DNA of 5,205 nucleotides, from positions 1 through 5,205 of the forward strand of contig JAURCW010000098.1 of the NCBI GenBank assembly GCA_030828265.1, written 5' to 3'. The translations under genes were made by a program, and so were the position numbers. Positions 1-5,205 of the stretch are shown piece by piece. The notes beneath the pieces are model-generated. The model searched no databases, had not been told where the DNA came from, and worked only from the letters and a program-made list of their open reading frames with translations. Source of the stretch: Burkholderiales bacterium. Its GTDB lineage: Bacteria; Pseudomonadota; Gammaproteobacteria; Burkholderiales; Burkholderiaceae_A. Positions within the stretch are counted from its first letter, which is position 1. Each line of letters opens with the position of its first letter.

Positions 1-60
1 GATCGCCAGCCACGCAGGGTTCTTAGGGGGGTCTTAAGTTCCGTGCTTAGGCCCTTGCGT
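1..60. other. Upstream edge with no supported gene
   Basis: All frames are short or stopped here. The forward frame open from base 1 ends at the TGA at 115-117 inside the riboswitch and its translation is low-complexity Leu/Arg/Ser text without family resemblance. No start or terminator can be assigned to a gene at the left edge. Confidence 0.5.
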
Positions 61-89
61 TTGACGCTCATCCGAGCTTCTGGTCCAAT
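61..89 (+). promoter_or_regulatory. Candidate sigma-70 promoter for the terC leader
   Basis: A -35-like TTGACG (61-66, five of six consensus bases) is followed after 17 bases by TCCAAT (84-89, four of six against TATAAT). Transcription from it would begin near 96-98, just upstream of the first conserved bases of the riboswitch, which is where a promoter for this leader should lie. The -10 match is modest and the call rests mostly on spacing and position. Confidence 0.45.
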
Positions 90-100
90 TCACATGCCTC

Positions 101-259
101 TTAAAGGGAGTAGCTGACATTGCCCGACTTGGTCGGGCTTTGCTGATCTGTCGTCAATACGTTTTCGTGGACTTGGCAGGCCACGAAATCCGGCAGTTCA
201 GACCAAGATCGTTCTAAGCAACGTGCGTCTTGGGCGGCAAGACTGACGAGGATCCTTCT
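101..259 (+). ncRNA. yybP-ykoY family manganese riboswitch (aptamer)
   Basis: This leader shows the conserved core of the yybP-ykoY family, a Mn2+-sensing RNA that usually precedes Mn exporters and TerC-family genes. GGGAGTAGC lies at 106-114 (consensus GGGGAGUAGC). A hairpin GCCCGAC/GTCGGGC follows (122-128 with 132-138). Next comes TCGTCAATAC (151-160), opposed by CCGG just after a stem TTTCGTGG/CCACGAAA (163-170 with 181-188). This is the same internal-loop arrangement, TCGTCAA facing CCGG, that I recall for the B. subtilis yybP RNA. Outer pairs CTGA/TCAG and CTG/CAG close that arm. A further stem CCAAGA/TCTTGG (203-208 with 228-233) leads into GGCAAGAC (236-243), matching the conserved GCAAGACC-like element. 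The closing P1 helix is not clean: AAGG 104-107 with CCTT 254-257, or CCTC 97-100 with GAGG 248-251, are both possible. The ends are approximate. The TerC-family gene directly downstream fits the known gene association. Confidence 0.88.
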
Positions 260-298
260 ACGTTGCTTAGGGCTTGCCAGCCCTGGGATAAAGGCTCC
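250..298 (+). promoter_or_regulatory. Probable riboswitch expression platform masking the terC ribosome binding site
   Basis: The likely Shine-Dalgarno for terC is AAAGG at 290-294, ten bases before ATG 305. It can pair with the 3' end of the aptamer: GGA-T-CCTT (250-257) against AAGG-C-TCC (291-298), seven pairs with one mismatch. A nested hairpin GGGCT/AGCCC (270-274 with 279-283) lies inside. The same CCTT may also pair with AAGG at 104-107 to close the aptamer. Mn-dependent exchange between these pairings would expose the binding site, so control at translation is inferred. No run of T follows a hairpin, so a transcription terminator is not supported. Confidence 0.55.
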
Positions 299-304
299 AA
301 TGTC

Positions 305-1342
305 ATGGTCTCAATCGGTACTCCCCTACTCTGGTCTCTCTTTGCCCTTTTTGTTTTTGCGGCGCTTGCGGTTGATTTTCTTGCTCTCAATCGACAAGGA
401 GCGCACACGGTCAGCATAAGAGAGGCGAGCATCTGGTGGTTTATTTGGGTGTTGGTCTCTCTTATTTTTGTTGCTTGGTTATGGTGGCTTCTTGGAGGGG
501 TTGCTGAAGACCAAGCGACGCGAGAATTTGCAAATGCTAAGGCGCTGGAGTTTATAACTGGTTACCTGGTAGAGGTTGCTCTAGCAGTCGACAACATCTT
601 CGTTTTTCTTCTGCTTTTCAATTACTTTGCAGTTCCACCTGAGTACCAGAAACGCGTGCTCATGATCGGCATCCTTGGTGCGTGGATCCTGCGTGCAGTT
701 ATGATCCTTGTTGGAGCATGGCTGATTTCTCAGTTTCACTGGATTATGTATGTCTTTGGCGCCTTCCTTGTCTACACGGGCTTCAAGATGTGGTGGGCTG
801 CTGGCCAAGAGCCCGACCTTGAAAACAATCCCGCACTGCTTTGGGTGAAGCGGCGCATGAAAATCTCGCCGCATTACGATGGCGAGAAGTTTTTCACGGT
901 TGTCAATGGCGTGAAAATGGCAACGCCTTTGTTTGTTGTAATTGCACTCATTGGTGTTGTTGACGTTATTTTTGCGGTGGATTCCATCCCTGCCATTTTT
1001 GCCATCACCCGCGACCCCTTCATTGTGCTGACATCAAACGTATTTGCCATTCTTGGTCTGCGTGCCATGTACTTTGTTCTTGCGGGTATGCATGAGAAGT
1101 TCCACCTTCTTTCTTACGGCCTTGCCATTGTTCTTGTTTTTATTGGTGTGAAGATGCTGCTCATCGATATTTATAAGATTCCCATCGTCTGGTCCTTAGG
1201 CTTCACAGTGACAACGCTGGCTGTAACAATGCTTTTATCTCTGCGAATTCCTGCCAAGCCGGGTGAGTCTGGCTCGGCGTTTCCTTTTGAGCCCAAGGAG
1301 AAGCCTGATCCGGATGCGCAGTCGTCGGCAGAGAGAGGCTAG
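305..1342 (+). CDS. TerC/Alx-family integral membrane protein, probable Mn2+ exporter
   Basis: This 345-residue protein of the TerC family closely resembles E. coli Alx, which exports Mn2+ across the inner membrane. It opens with the family signature VSIGTPLLW, and about eight or nine hydrophobic segments can be read. The two metal-site repeats are YLVEVALAVDN (Glu90, Asp96, Asn97) and VVDVIFAVDS (Asp220, Asp226, Ser227). These are followed by SNVFAILGLRAMYF and a final GVKMLL helix. A charged, Pro-rich tail of about 27 residues ends the protein. Residue 217 is Gly where I recall Glu in Alx (VELSD). ATG 305 is chosen because residue 2 onward matches the family start and AAAGG lies ten bases upstream. 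The longer TTG frame at 230 lies inside the riboswitch core. Expression is probably raised by Mn2+ through the leader. The family assignment is firm. The transported ion is inferred from relatives and the riboswitch, and no tellurite operon is present. Confidence 0.93.
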   Translation: MVSIGTPLLWSLFALFVFAALAVDFLALNRQGAHTVSIREASIWWFIWVLVSLIFVAWLWWLLGGVAEDQATREFANAKALEFITGYLVEVALAVDNIFVFLLLFNYFAVPPEYQKRVLMIGILGAWILRAVMILVGAWLISQFHWIMYVFGAFLVYTGFKMWWAAGQEPDLENNPALLWVKRRMKISPHYDGEKFFTVVNGVKMATPLFVVIALIGVVDVIFAVDSIPAIFAITRDPFIVLTSNVFAILGLRAMYFVLAGMHEKFHLLSYGLAIVLVFIGVKMLLIDIYKIPIVWSLGFTVTTLAVTMLLSLRIPAKPGESGSAFPFEPKEKPDPDAQSSAERG

Positions 1343-1405
1343 TAGGTTTGTAGTAAAGTCAGGCATCGTTAATGAAATGAATTTTTAGAAAAGGTTGTCT
1401 GTTCT

Positions 1406-1723
1406 ATGCCTCGTGCTTACTTTATAAATCCGGAAAAAGCCTCCATTGAAGAGATCGAAATCGACAACGGGCTTGAAGCCATTAAGAAAGCCATTGGTCA
1501 GGACAGTGTGGATAGCGACGAGGTCGGGCGCGACGGTGACTTTTTGTTTTTCGATGAGGCCTGTTTTATTCGGGCCAAGCCCGATACCAGGCGCTTTAAG
1601 CTCGATACCCTTCCGCCCGTTGCGGGCAGTGGGGTGTTCGTAGGCTCGGCGGGCGGGGCTGAAAGCCTTAAAGACCCATCGGTGACGCTTGAGGCGCTCA
1701 AAGCGCGTGTTGTGTTTTCCTAG
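1406..1723 (+). CDS. Small conserved-looking hypothetical protein (105 aa, possibly DUF3846-like)
   Basis: I do not recognise a function. The protein is short, acidic in its first half and has no signal peptide or membrane segment, so it should be cytoplasmic. An N-terminal half (AYFINPEKASIEEIEI, then an amphipathic helix around residues 22-31) precedes a Gly- and Phe-rich section with DFLFFDEACF, a charged RRFKLD and PVAGSGVFVG. The order (a short strand ending in EEIEI, helix, Asp/Glu-containing strand, Arg pair, Pro/Gly-rich turn, hydrophobic strand ending in VG) recalls small phage and plasmid DUF3846 proteins, but this rests on memory of the family pattern only. ATG 1406 has GAAAAGG centred about 14 bases upstream. 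It follows terC by 63 bases on the same strand with no terminator between, so partial co-transcription is possible. The opposite-strand open frame over this gene looks like a shadow. Confidence 0.75.
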   Translation: MPRAYFINPEKASIEEIEIDNGLEAIKKAIGQDSVDSDEVGRDGDFLFFDEACFIRAKPDTRRFKLDTLPPVAGSGVFVGSAGGAESLKDPSVTLEALKARVVFS

Positions 1724-1804
1724 TTGCGTATTGTTTCTGCTTGAGCACTGACTTTCATAGATTCCTAGGGCAAGACGTTTTCCACTCCGTTTGCGGCGGC
1801 TCAT

Positions 1805-2431
1805 GTGAACTCAGAACCCGTCGCTAACGTTTTTCGTCCTGCTTCGCTTACGGTATTTAATACCCCCGTTGTAACCCCCATTCTTCGGTTCGGTTCAAAG
1901 CTATGCCTTCGCATGCTCGGCTGGCGTCTTCACGGCTCGATTCCAGACCATATGAAGAAGGCTGTTGTTATTGCAGCCCCGCACACCAGCAATTGGGATC
2001 TTCCTTACAGCCTTATGGCCGGTTTTGGTTTGGGACTCCAGGCTCACTGGCTTGGGAAAGCGAGTTTATTCGGATTTCCATTTAAAGGGATTATGCGTTG
2101 GCTCGGTGGCATTGGTGTCGACCGCAGTCGGTCTGGGCAGTTGGTGTCGGCGGCGGTGGACTGCTTTAAGCAGACCGAGGGTAGGTTGTTTCTGATGATT
2201 CCTCCCGAGGGCACACGACGCAAAGTGCGCGAGTGGAAAACAGGTTTTTATTACATTGCTCAGGGCGCTCAGGTTCCCATCATCATGGCCTACATGGATC
2301 ATGCCAAGAAGGAAGCAGGCTTTGGCCCTTGTCTAGAGGTCACCGGTGATATTGAGGTGGATATGGCCACGGTGAAGGCCTTTTATGCACCCATTCGGGG
2401 GCTCAAGCCCGACCAGTTTGATGCGGGCTAA
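1805..2431 (+). CDS. PlsC-like lysophospholipid / 1-acylglycerol-3-phosphate acyltransferase family protein
   Basis: This 208-residue protein belongs to the glycerophospholipid acyltransferase superfamily, which transfers acyl chains to lysophospholipids or related acceptors at the inner membrane. Motif I, HxxxxD, is complete: HTSNWD, His60 to Asp65. A GGIGVDRSRS block (101-110) fits motif II, and PPEGTR (133-138) fits motif III, where the Glu and Gly bind the acceptor phosphate. The C-terminal FYAPIRGLKP (around 193-202) is typical of a compact subfamily seen in many proteobacteria and Bacteroidetes. The family range of about 190-250 residues is met. The start is GTG 1805: no ATG, TTG or other GTG occurs in frame between the upstream stop at 1766 and this codon, and the first in-frame ATG inside the gene would cut into the fold. 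Only a weak GGCGG lies five bases upstream, suggesting low translation. The real acceptor is unknown; housekeeping PlsC or an accessory lipid-remodelling role are both possible. Confidence 0.85.
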   Translation: MNSEPVANVFRPASLTVFNTPVVTPILRFGSKLCLRMLGWRLHGSIPDHMKKAVVIAAPHTSNWDLPYSLMAGFGLGLQAHWLGKASLFGFPFKGIMRWLGGIGVDRSRSGQLVSAAVDCFKQTEGRLFLMIPPEGTRRKVREWKTGFYYIAQGAQVPIIMAYMDHAKKEAGFGPCLEVTGDIEVDMATVKAFYAPIRGLKPDQFDAG

Positions 2432-3789
2432 AGGCCGTGTTGCATACTTGGGCTGCGCATGGTCACGAGCTCTTCGGCAGCGGTTGGATGCACGGCAAGG
2501 GTTGCGTCAAAGGCAGCCTTGGTTGCCTTCATTTGAAGGGCAATGCCAATAAGCTGAGACATCTCACCGGTATCCGGGCCAATGCTATGAAAGCCCACGA
2601 TTTCGTCGTTATCTCGATTCACCAAGAGTTTAAAGAAGGTGCGCGAGGTGTGGCCCGAGACGGTTGCCTTTAGGGGTCGAAAGCTGGACTTATAGATATC
2701 AAGCCTTGGGTAAAGGGCAAGAGCCTGTTCTTCAGTGAGGCCCACGGTACCTAGTTCGGGGGTTGTAAAAACAGCGGTGGGTACCAGGCCATGGTTAACA
2801 GTGATGGCCTTGCCTCCGAAGACATTATCGGCAAAGGCATGCCCCTCACGAATGGCCATAGGGGTTAGGTTCACCCTGTTGGTTACGTCGCCAACGGCGT
2901 AGACGTTAGGGAGATTGGTCTGAGACCACTCATTCACGGCAATGGCGCCCTGGTCGTTCAATTCAACGCCAAGCTCTTCAAGACCAAGGTTTTCGGTATT
3001 TGGTTTGCGGCCAATGGCCTTCAGCACCACGTCGGCCTTTAGCGCCATTCCATTATCAAGGCGAATCTCGAGCTCCTGAGGCCCCTTTGTTACATTGGCG
3101 ATGAGCTGACCCTGATGAAGTCTCATGCCCGAGAGCTTGAGCTCTTCAGTCAGTTGGTGTCGAAGTTCTTCGTCAAACCCACGCAAGACCAAGTCGCTTC
3201 GATAGACAAGATGTACCTCGGATCCAAGGTGGTGCAATACACAAGCCAGTTCTAATGCAATGTAGCCCGAGCCCTGAACGACGACGCGTTTGGGCTGCGT
3301 GGGAAGCTTAAAAAACTCATTGGAGTCGATGCACAGCTCGTGCCCACGGACGCGTGTATCTGTGACAGGCTGAGCCCCTGTGGCAATTAGAAGCGTTTTG
3401 GCGGATAGCTTGTCTTTTTCATCAACAACGACCGTGTTGGCATCAACCAGACGGGCATGCCCTTCAAAAATGTGAACCCCGGATTTCTCAAGGTTGCCTC
3501 GGTAGACCTTCTCAAGCCGGTCGACCTCTTGATCACGATTCTTCACAAGCGTTGCCCAGTCGAAGCGCAGCTCATCCATGATCCAGCCGTAGCCCCGTGA
3601 CTCCTCGAACTCAATAGCAAAACGGCTTGCATAGACCATAAGCTTTTTGGGCACGCAGCCGCGAATGACGCAGGTGCCACCCAGTCGGTATTCCTCAATG
3701 AGTGCAACCTTGGCGCCATAGCCAGCAGCAATGCGTGCCGCACGTACACCCCCCGAGCCTCCACCAATAACAATTAGGTCGTAGTTCAA
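2428..3789 (-). CDS. gor: Glutathione-disulfide reductase (NADPH, FAD)
   Basis: This enzyme reduces glutathione disulfide to glutathione with NADPH, maintaining cytosolic thiol balance. With a TTG start at 3789 it has 453 residues, within the usual 450-465. The order is classic for the pyridine nucleotide-disulfide oxidoreductase class. FAD-binding GGGSGG is at 9-14, and the redox-active disulfide Cys40-Cys45 lies in GGTCVIRGCVPKK. The NADPH fold GSGYIALE spans 173-180, with Arg197 and Arg203 spaced as the NADPH-selecting arginines of E. coli Gor. The second FAD motif VYAVGDVT is at 296-303, and the catalytic HPTAAEE starts at His434. TTG 3789 is preferred because AAAAAGGA sits seven bases before it. 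An ATG at 3849 would add 20 Ser/Thr/Lys-rich residues, has no ribosome binding site and abuts a palindrome. The gene follows eamA by 87 bases. Trypanothione or mycothione reductase is less likely given Arg19 (human Arg37 equivalent) and the overall pattern. Confidence 0.93.
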   Translation of the reverse strand: MNYDLIVIGGGSGGVRAARIAAGYGAKVALIEEYRLGGTCVIRGCVPKKLMVYASRFAIEFEESRGYGWIMDELRFDWATLVKNRDQEVDRLEKVYRGNLEKSGVHIFEGHARLVDANTVVVDEKDKLSAKTLLIATGAQPVTDTRVRGHELCIDSNEFFKLPTQPKRVVVQGSGYIALELACVLHHLGSEVHLVYRSDLVLRGFDEELRHQLTEELKLSGMRLHQGQLIANVTKGPQELEIRLDNGMALKADVVLKAIGRKPNTENLGLEELGVELNDQGAIAVNEWSQTNLPNVYAVGDVTNRVNLTPMAIREGHAFADNVFGGKAITVNHGLVPTAVFTTPELGTVGLTEEQALALYPRLDIYKSSFRPLKATVSGHTSRTFFKLLVNRDNDEIVGFHSIGPDTGEMSQLIGIALQMKATKAAFDATLAVHPTAAEELVTMRSPSMQHGL

Positions 3790-3796
3790 ACCGTGG

Positions 3797-3804
3797 TCCT
3801 TTTT
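3797..3804 (-). promoter_or_regulatory. Strong Shine-Dalgarno deciding the gor start
   Basis: On the minus strand this reads AAAAAGGA, seven bases before TTG 3789. The alternative in-frame ATG at 3849 has no purine-rich element ahead of it. The site therefore argues for a 453-residue enzyme that begins immediately before the FAD-binding strand, as in characterised glutathione reductases. Confidence 0.7.
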
Positions 3805-3849
3805 CAAAGCAATCGTTGTGGAAGTCTTCTTCGTGGATGACCTCAGCAT

Positions 3850-3861
3850 TAACGGCCGTTA
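3850..3861. repeat. Perfect 12-base palindrome TAACGGCCGTTA
   Basis: A perfect inverted repeat without a loop lies between the eamA stop and the gor reading frame. It starts 15 bases downstream of the eamA TAG and ends 60 bases before the preferred gor TTG. It is too short and lacks the T-run for a terminator. A dimeric regulator site in front of gor is possible but unproven, and chance is not excluded. Confidence 0.5.
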
Positions 3862-3876
3862 TGACCAGGGCGATTA

Positions 3877-4746
3877 CTAACGCCTCTTGTAGCGAAGCTG
3901 GGTCAGGGCCAACCCCAAGAATACCAAGATGATTCCTGGCCAGGCCATTGGGCTTATGGCCTCGTTTAGCAGTAGGGCCGCTGAGCCCATTCCAAAGACA
4001 GGAACAAGAAGTGTAAAGGGCGCCACCACAGGTGCGGGGTGGCGCCGCAGCAGCCAGGCCCAGCCACCGTAGCCGAGCAGACTTGCACCAATGGCGTTAA
4101 AAAGAAGGCTTCCCCAGAACACGGTGTCACCGGCTAAGAGTAGATCTGCTGCTCGCTGCCACGGTGCGACACCTTCCAGAACAAAAGACAGAGGAGCAAG
4201 AGAGAGGGCCGAAACGAGCGATGCCCAGATTACCAGAGGAAGCGCAGAGACAGGCCCCATGGATTTAATAAATGTGTTGCCAACACTCCAGCCCAGGGCA
4301 GCAAGAAGTGTTGCGCCAAAGGCGATAAGTGGCATGCTTTGCCCAAGGTCAAACCCTACCCAGGCGATGCCGCTGGCTCCGAGGCTTACCCCAACCACCT
4401 GGCCCACCGTAGGCCGAACCTGATGAATGAGAAGCGCAAGAAGAAGGGTGAAGAAGACCTGGCTTTGTACCACCAGTGACACGAGTCCTACAGGCATGCC
4501 GAGCCAGACAGCAAGAAAAATAAAGCCAAACTGCATGCTGAAGGCTGTGAGCCCATAGCCAATCAGAAGCCGTAGAGGTATAGAGGGCCTGGGTATAAAG
4601 AAGATGAGTGGCAGTGAGACAAGAAAAAAGCGCAGAGAGGCGAAGGTGAGGGGCGTGATCTCATCAAGACCCCAACGCATAGTCACAAAGTTTGCTCCCC
4701 AAATCGCCATCACGCCAAGAGCAAGAGAAAGGTGGGTAATGGGCAT
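3877..4746 (-). CDS. eamA: EamA-family (DMT superfamily) inner-membrane exporter, similar to O-acetylserine/cysteine exporter
   Basis: This 289-residue protein carries two EamA repeats (about 5-135 and 145-285) and roughly ten membrane segments, which is the normal length for the family. Several stretches closely track E. coli EamA (YdeD), an exporter of O-acetylserine and cysteine: WGANFVTMRWGL near the start, IGYGLTAFSMQFGF, GMPVGLVSLVVQSQVFFT, and VAPFTLLVPVFGMGSAALLLNE in the second repeat. The likely substrate is therefore a small amino-acid metabolite, but substrate transfer within this superfamily is risky. ATG 4746 is the only sensible start, because the protein begins right at the first membrane helix, though no good ribosome binding site precedes it. 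It starts 33 bases after the stop of the BciA-like gene and ends in a double stop (TAG TAA). A thiol-related exporter next to glutathione reductase makes a plausible functional pair. Confidence 0.85.
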   Translation of the reverse strand: MPITHLSLALGVMAIWGANFVTMRWGLDEITPLTFASLRFFLVSLPLIFFIPRPSIPLRLLIGYGLTAFSMQFGFIFLAVWLGMPVGLVSLVVQSQVFFTLLLALLIHQVRPTVGQVVGVSLGASGIAWVGFDLGQSMPLIAFGATLLAALGWSVGNTFIKSMGPVSALPLVIWASLVSALSLAPLSFVLEGVAPWQRAADLLLAGDTVFWGSLLFNAIGASLLGYGGWAWLLRRHPAPVVAPFTLLVPVFGMGSAALLLNEAISPMAWPGIILVFLGLALTQLRYKRR

Positions 4747-4779
4747 GAAGGCGAGGGGCGCTTGGGTATCAAAGCGTGA

Positions 4780-5205
4780 TTATGCAGGGTCCCTAGTTAA
4801 AATTTGACGGTAGTGTTCAAAAAGAGTCTGCCTGCCAAAGCTTGGTGTGAGGTCCTCTGAATACTGCTTGTGATCGGGGTCCCAGGCCAGCATGGATTCC
4901 GTGGCGTAGTAAAGACCAATGCGGGCGTAGTCCGCTTTCTTTGCTGCCCCCGAATGGATTCTCCCCAGCCCTTTGAGCCCCACAACAATAAGTTTTAGCA
5001 GCTCGACGGGCACATGGCGTACCTTGACGGGTCGCCCTAAGATGTCTTCAATCATGGCGATCTGATCCATGGGGCAGACTGCAGGGCCTGGGCCACCAAC
5101 AATCAGCGTTTTGTTGGATCGCTCGGGCTGGCTTAGGCAGCCCACCAAAAACCCGGCAAGGTCGTCGTCTGAGATGGGCTTGCAATAGGTAAGCCTGCCG
5201 TTGCC
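4780..5205 (-). CDS. NAD(P)H-binding protein, C-terminal part; BciA/DVR-like divinyl chlorophyllide 8-vinyl reductase
   Basis: Only the last 141 residues are in the window; the frame is open to the right edge and the start lies outside. The TTG at 5146-5148 is internal, because the upstream codons already read GNGRLTYCKPISDDDLAGF, which belongs to the family. The text tracks plant and bacterial BciA/DVR proteins of the atypical short-chain dehydrogenase/NmrA group: CKPIS..DLA.F, then IVGGPGPAV.P, the segment ILGRPVKVRHVPVEL, and near the end ARIGLYYATESMLAWDP followed by TPSFGRQTL. These enzymes use NADPH to reduce the C8-vinyl group of divinyl (proto)chlorophyllide in (bacterio)chlorophyll synthesis. 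The NADPH-binding Rossmann motif would lie in the missing N-terminal half. The family resemblance is strong by eye. The exact reaction is inferred, since related oxidoreductases of other function may occur in non-phototrophs. Confidence 0.78.
   Translation of the reverse strand, partial: GNGRLTYCKPISDDDLAGFLVGCLSQPERSNKTLIVGGPGPAVCPMDQIAMIEDILGRPVKVRHVPVELLKLIVVGLKGLGRIHSGAAKKADYARIGLYYATESMLAWDPDHKQYSEDLTPSFGRQTLFEHYRQILTRDPA

Noticed and set aside
1..33. Possible start of a leftward gene reading DPPKNPAWLAI on the minus strand
   Set aside because: A stop precedes it and there is no ATG, GTG or TTG in frame within the visible stretch.
270..283. Hairpin GGGCT/AGCCC as an intrinsic terminator
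   Set aside because: Only five pairs and no T-run follows; it fits better as part of a translational switch.
214..432. Minus-strand open frame over the riboswitch and terC start
   Set aside because: It overlaps the structured RNA and terC, and its translation is low-complexity with no family resemblance.
1343..1405. Promoter TTGTAG with a TAATGA-like -10 ahead of the small gene
   Set aside because: Both boxes are weak and the spacing is 16; not distinguishable from background AT-rich sequence.
1385..1804. Minus-strand 139-codon frame opposite the small hypothetical gene
   Set aside because: It covers the plus-strand gene and its flanks and its text is Arg/Lys-rich without a domain pattern. 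The plus-strand frame has the better start, ribosome site and acidic, folded-looking composition.
1724..1804. Terminator or promoter between the small gene and the acyltransferase
   Set aside because: No stable hairpin with a T-run and no well-spaced -35/-10 pair could be found.
2437..2673. Plus-strand 78-codon frame within gor
   Set aside because: Shadow of the catalytic C-terminus of glutathione reductase.
4091..4423. Plus-strand 110-codon frame within eamA
   Set aside because: Shadow of a membrane protein; composition is Arg/Pro/Thr-rich with no recognisable domain.

Overview
This 5.2 kb window looks like ordinary chromosome from a moderate-GC, Gram-negative bacterium, most likely a proteobacterium. 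The support is the glutathione-based redox enzyme, the EamA-type exporter close to the E. coli protein, and the glutathione reductase of the alpha/beta-proteobacterial style (CVIRGCVPKK disulfide). A finer placement, for example Burkholderiales or a marine gammaproteobacterium, cannot be settled from the sequence alone. No mobile element, CRISPR array, tRNA or rRNA is visible.

Left part, plus strand. A leader of about 300 bases carries a plausible sigma-70 promoter. It is followed by a convincing yybP-ykoY family (Mn2+-sensing) riboswitch and then a TerC/Alx-type membrane protein (ATG at 305). Downstream on the same strand come a small uncharacterised 105-residue protein and a PlsC-like lysophospholipid acyltransferase that starts with GTG.

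Right part, minus strand. Reading leftwards from the right edge there is the C-terminal 141 residues of a protein closely resembling BciA/DVR-type divinyl chlorophyllide 8-vinyl reductases. It is followed after 33 bases by an EamA-like DMT exporter and then by a glutathione-disulfide reductase (gor). Spacing and direction suggest one transcription unit. The gor and acyltransferase genes converge, and their stop codons overlap by four bases.

The main points of interest are five: the Mn riboswitch with a readable RBS-sequestering alternative pairing in front of terC; a Gly in TerC where I recall a conserved acidic residue in Alx; the BciA/DVR-like protein, which may signal (bacterio)chlorophyll synthesis; a likely mis-set start for gor; and a 12-base perfect palindrome between eamA and gor. 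I do not see a wholly new system. The best candidates for new information are the riboswitch expression platform and the chlorophyll-enzyme/thiol-gene neighbourhood.
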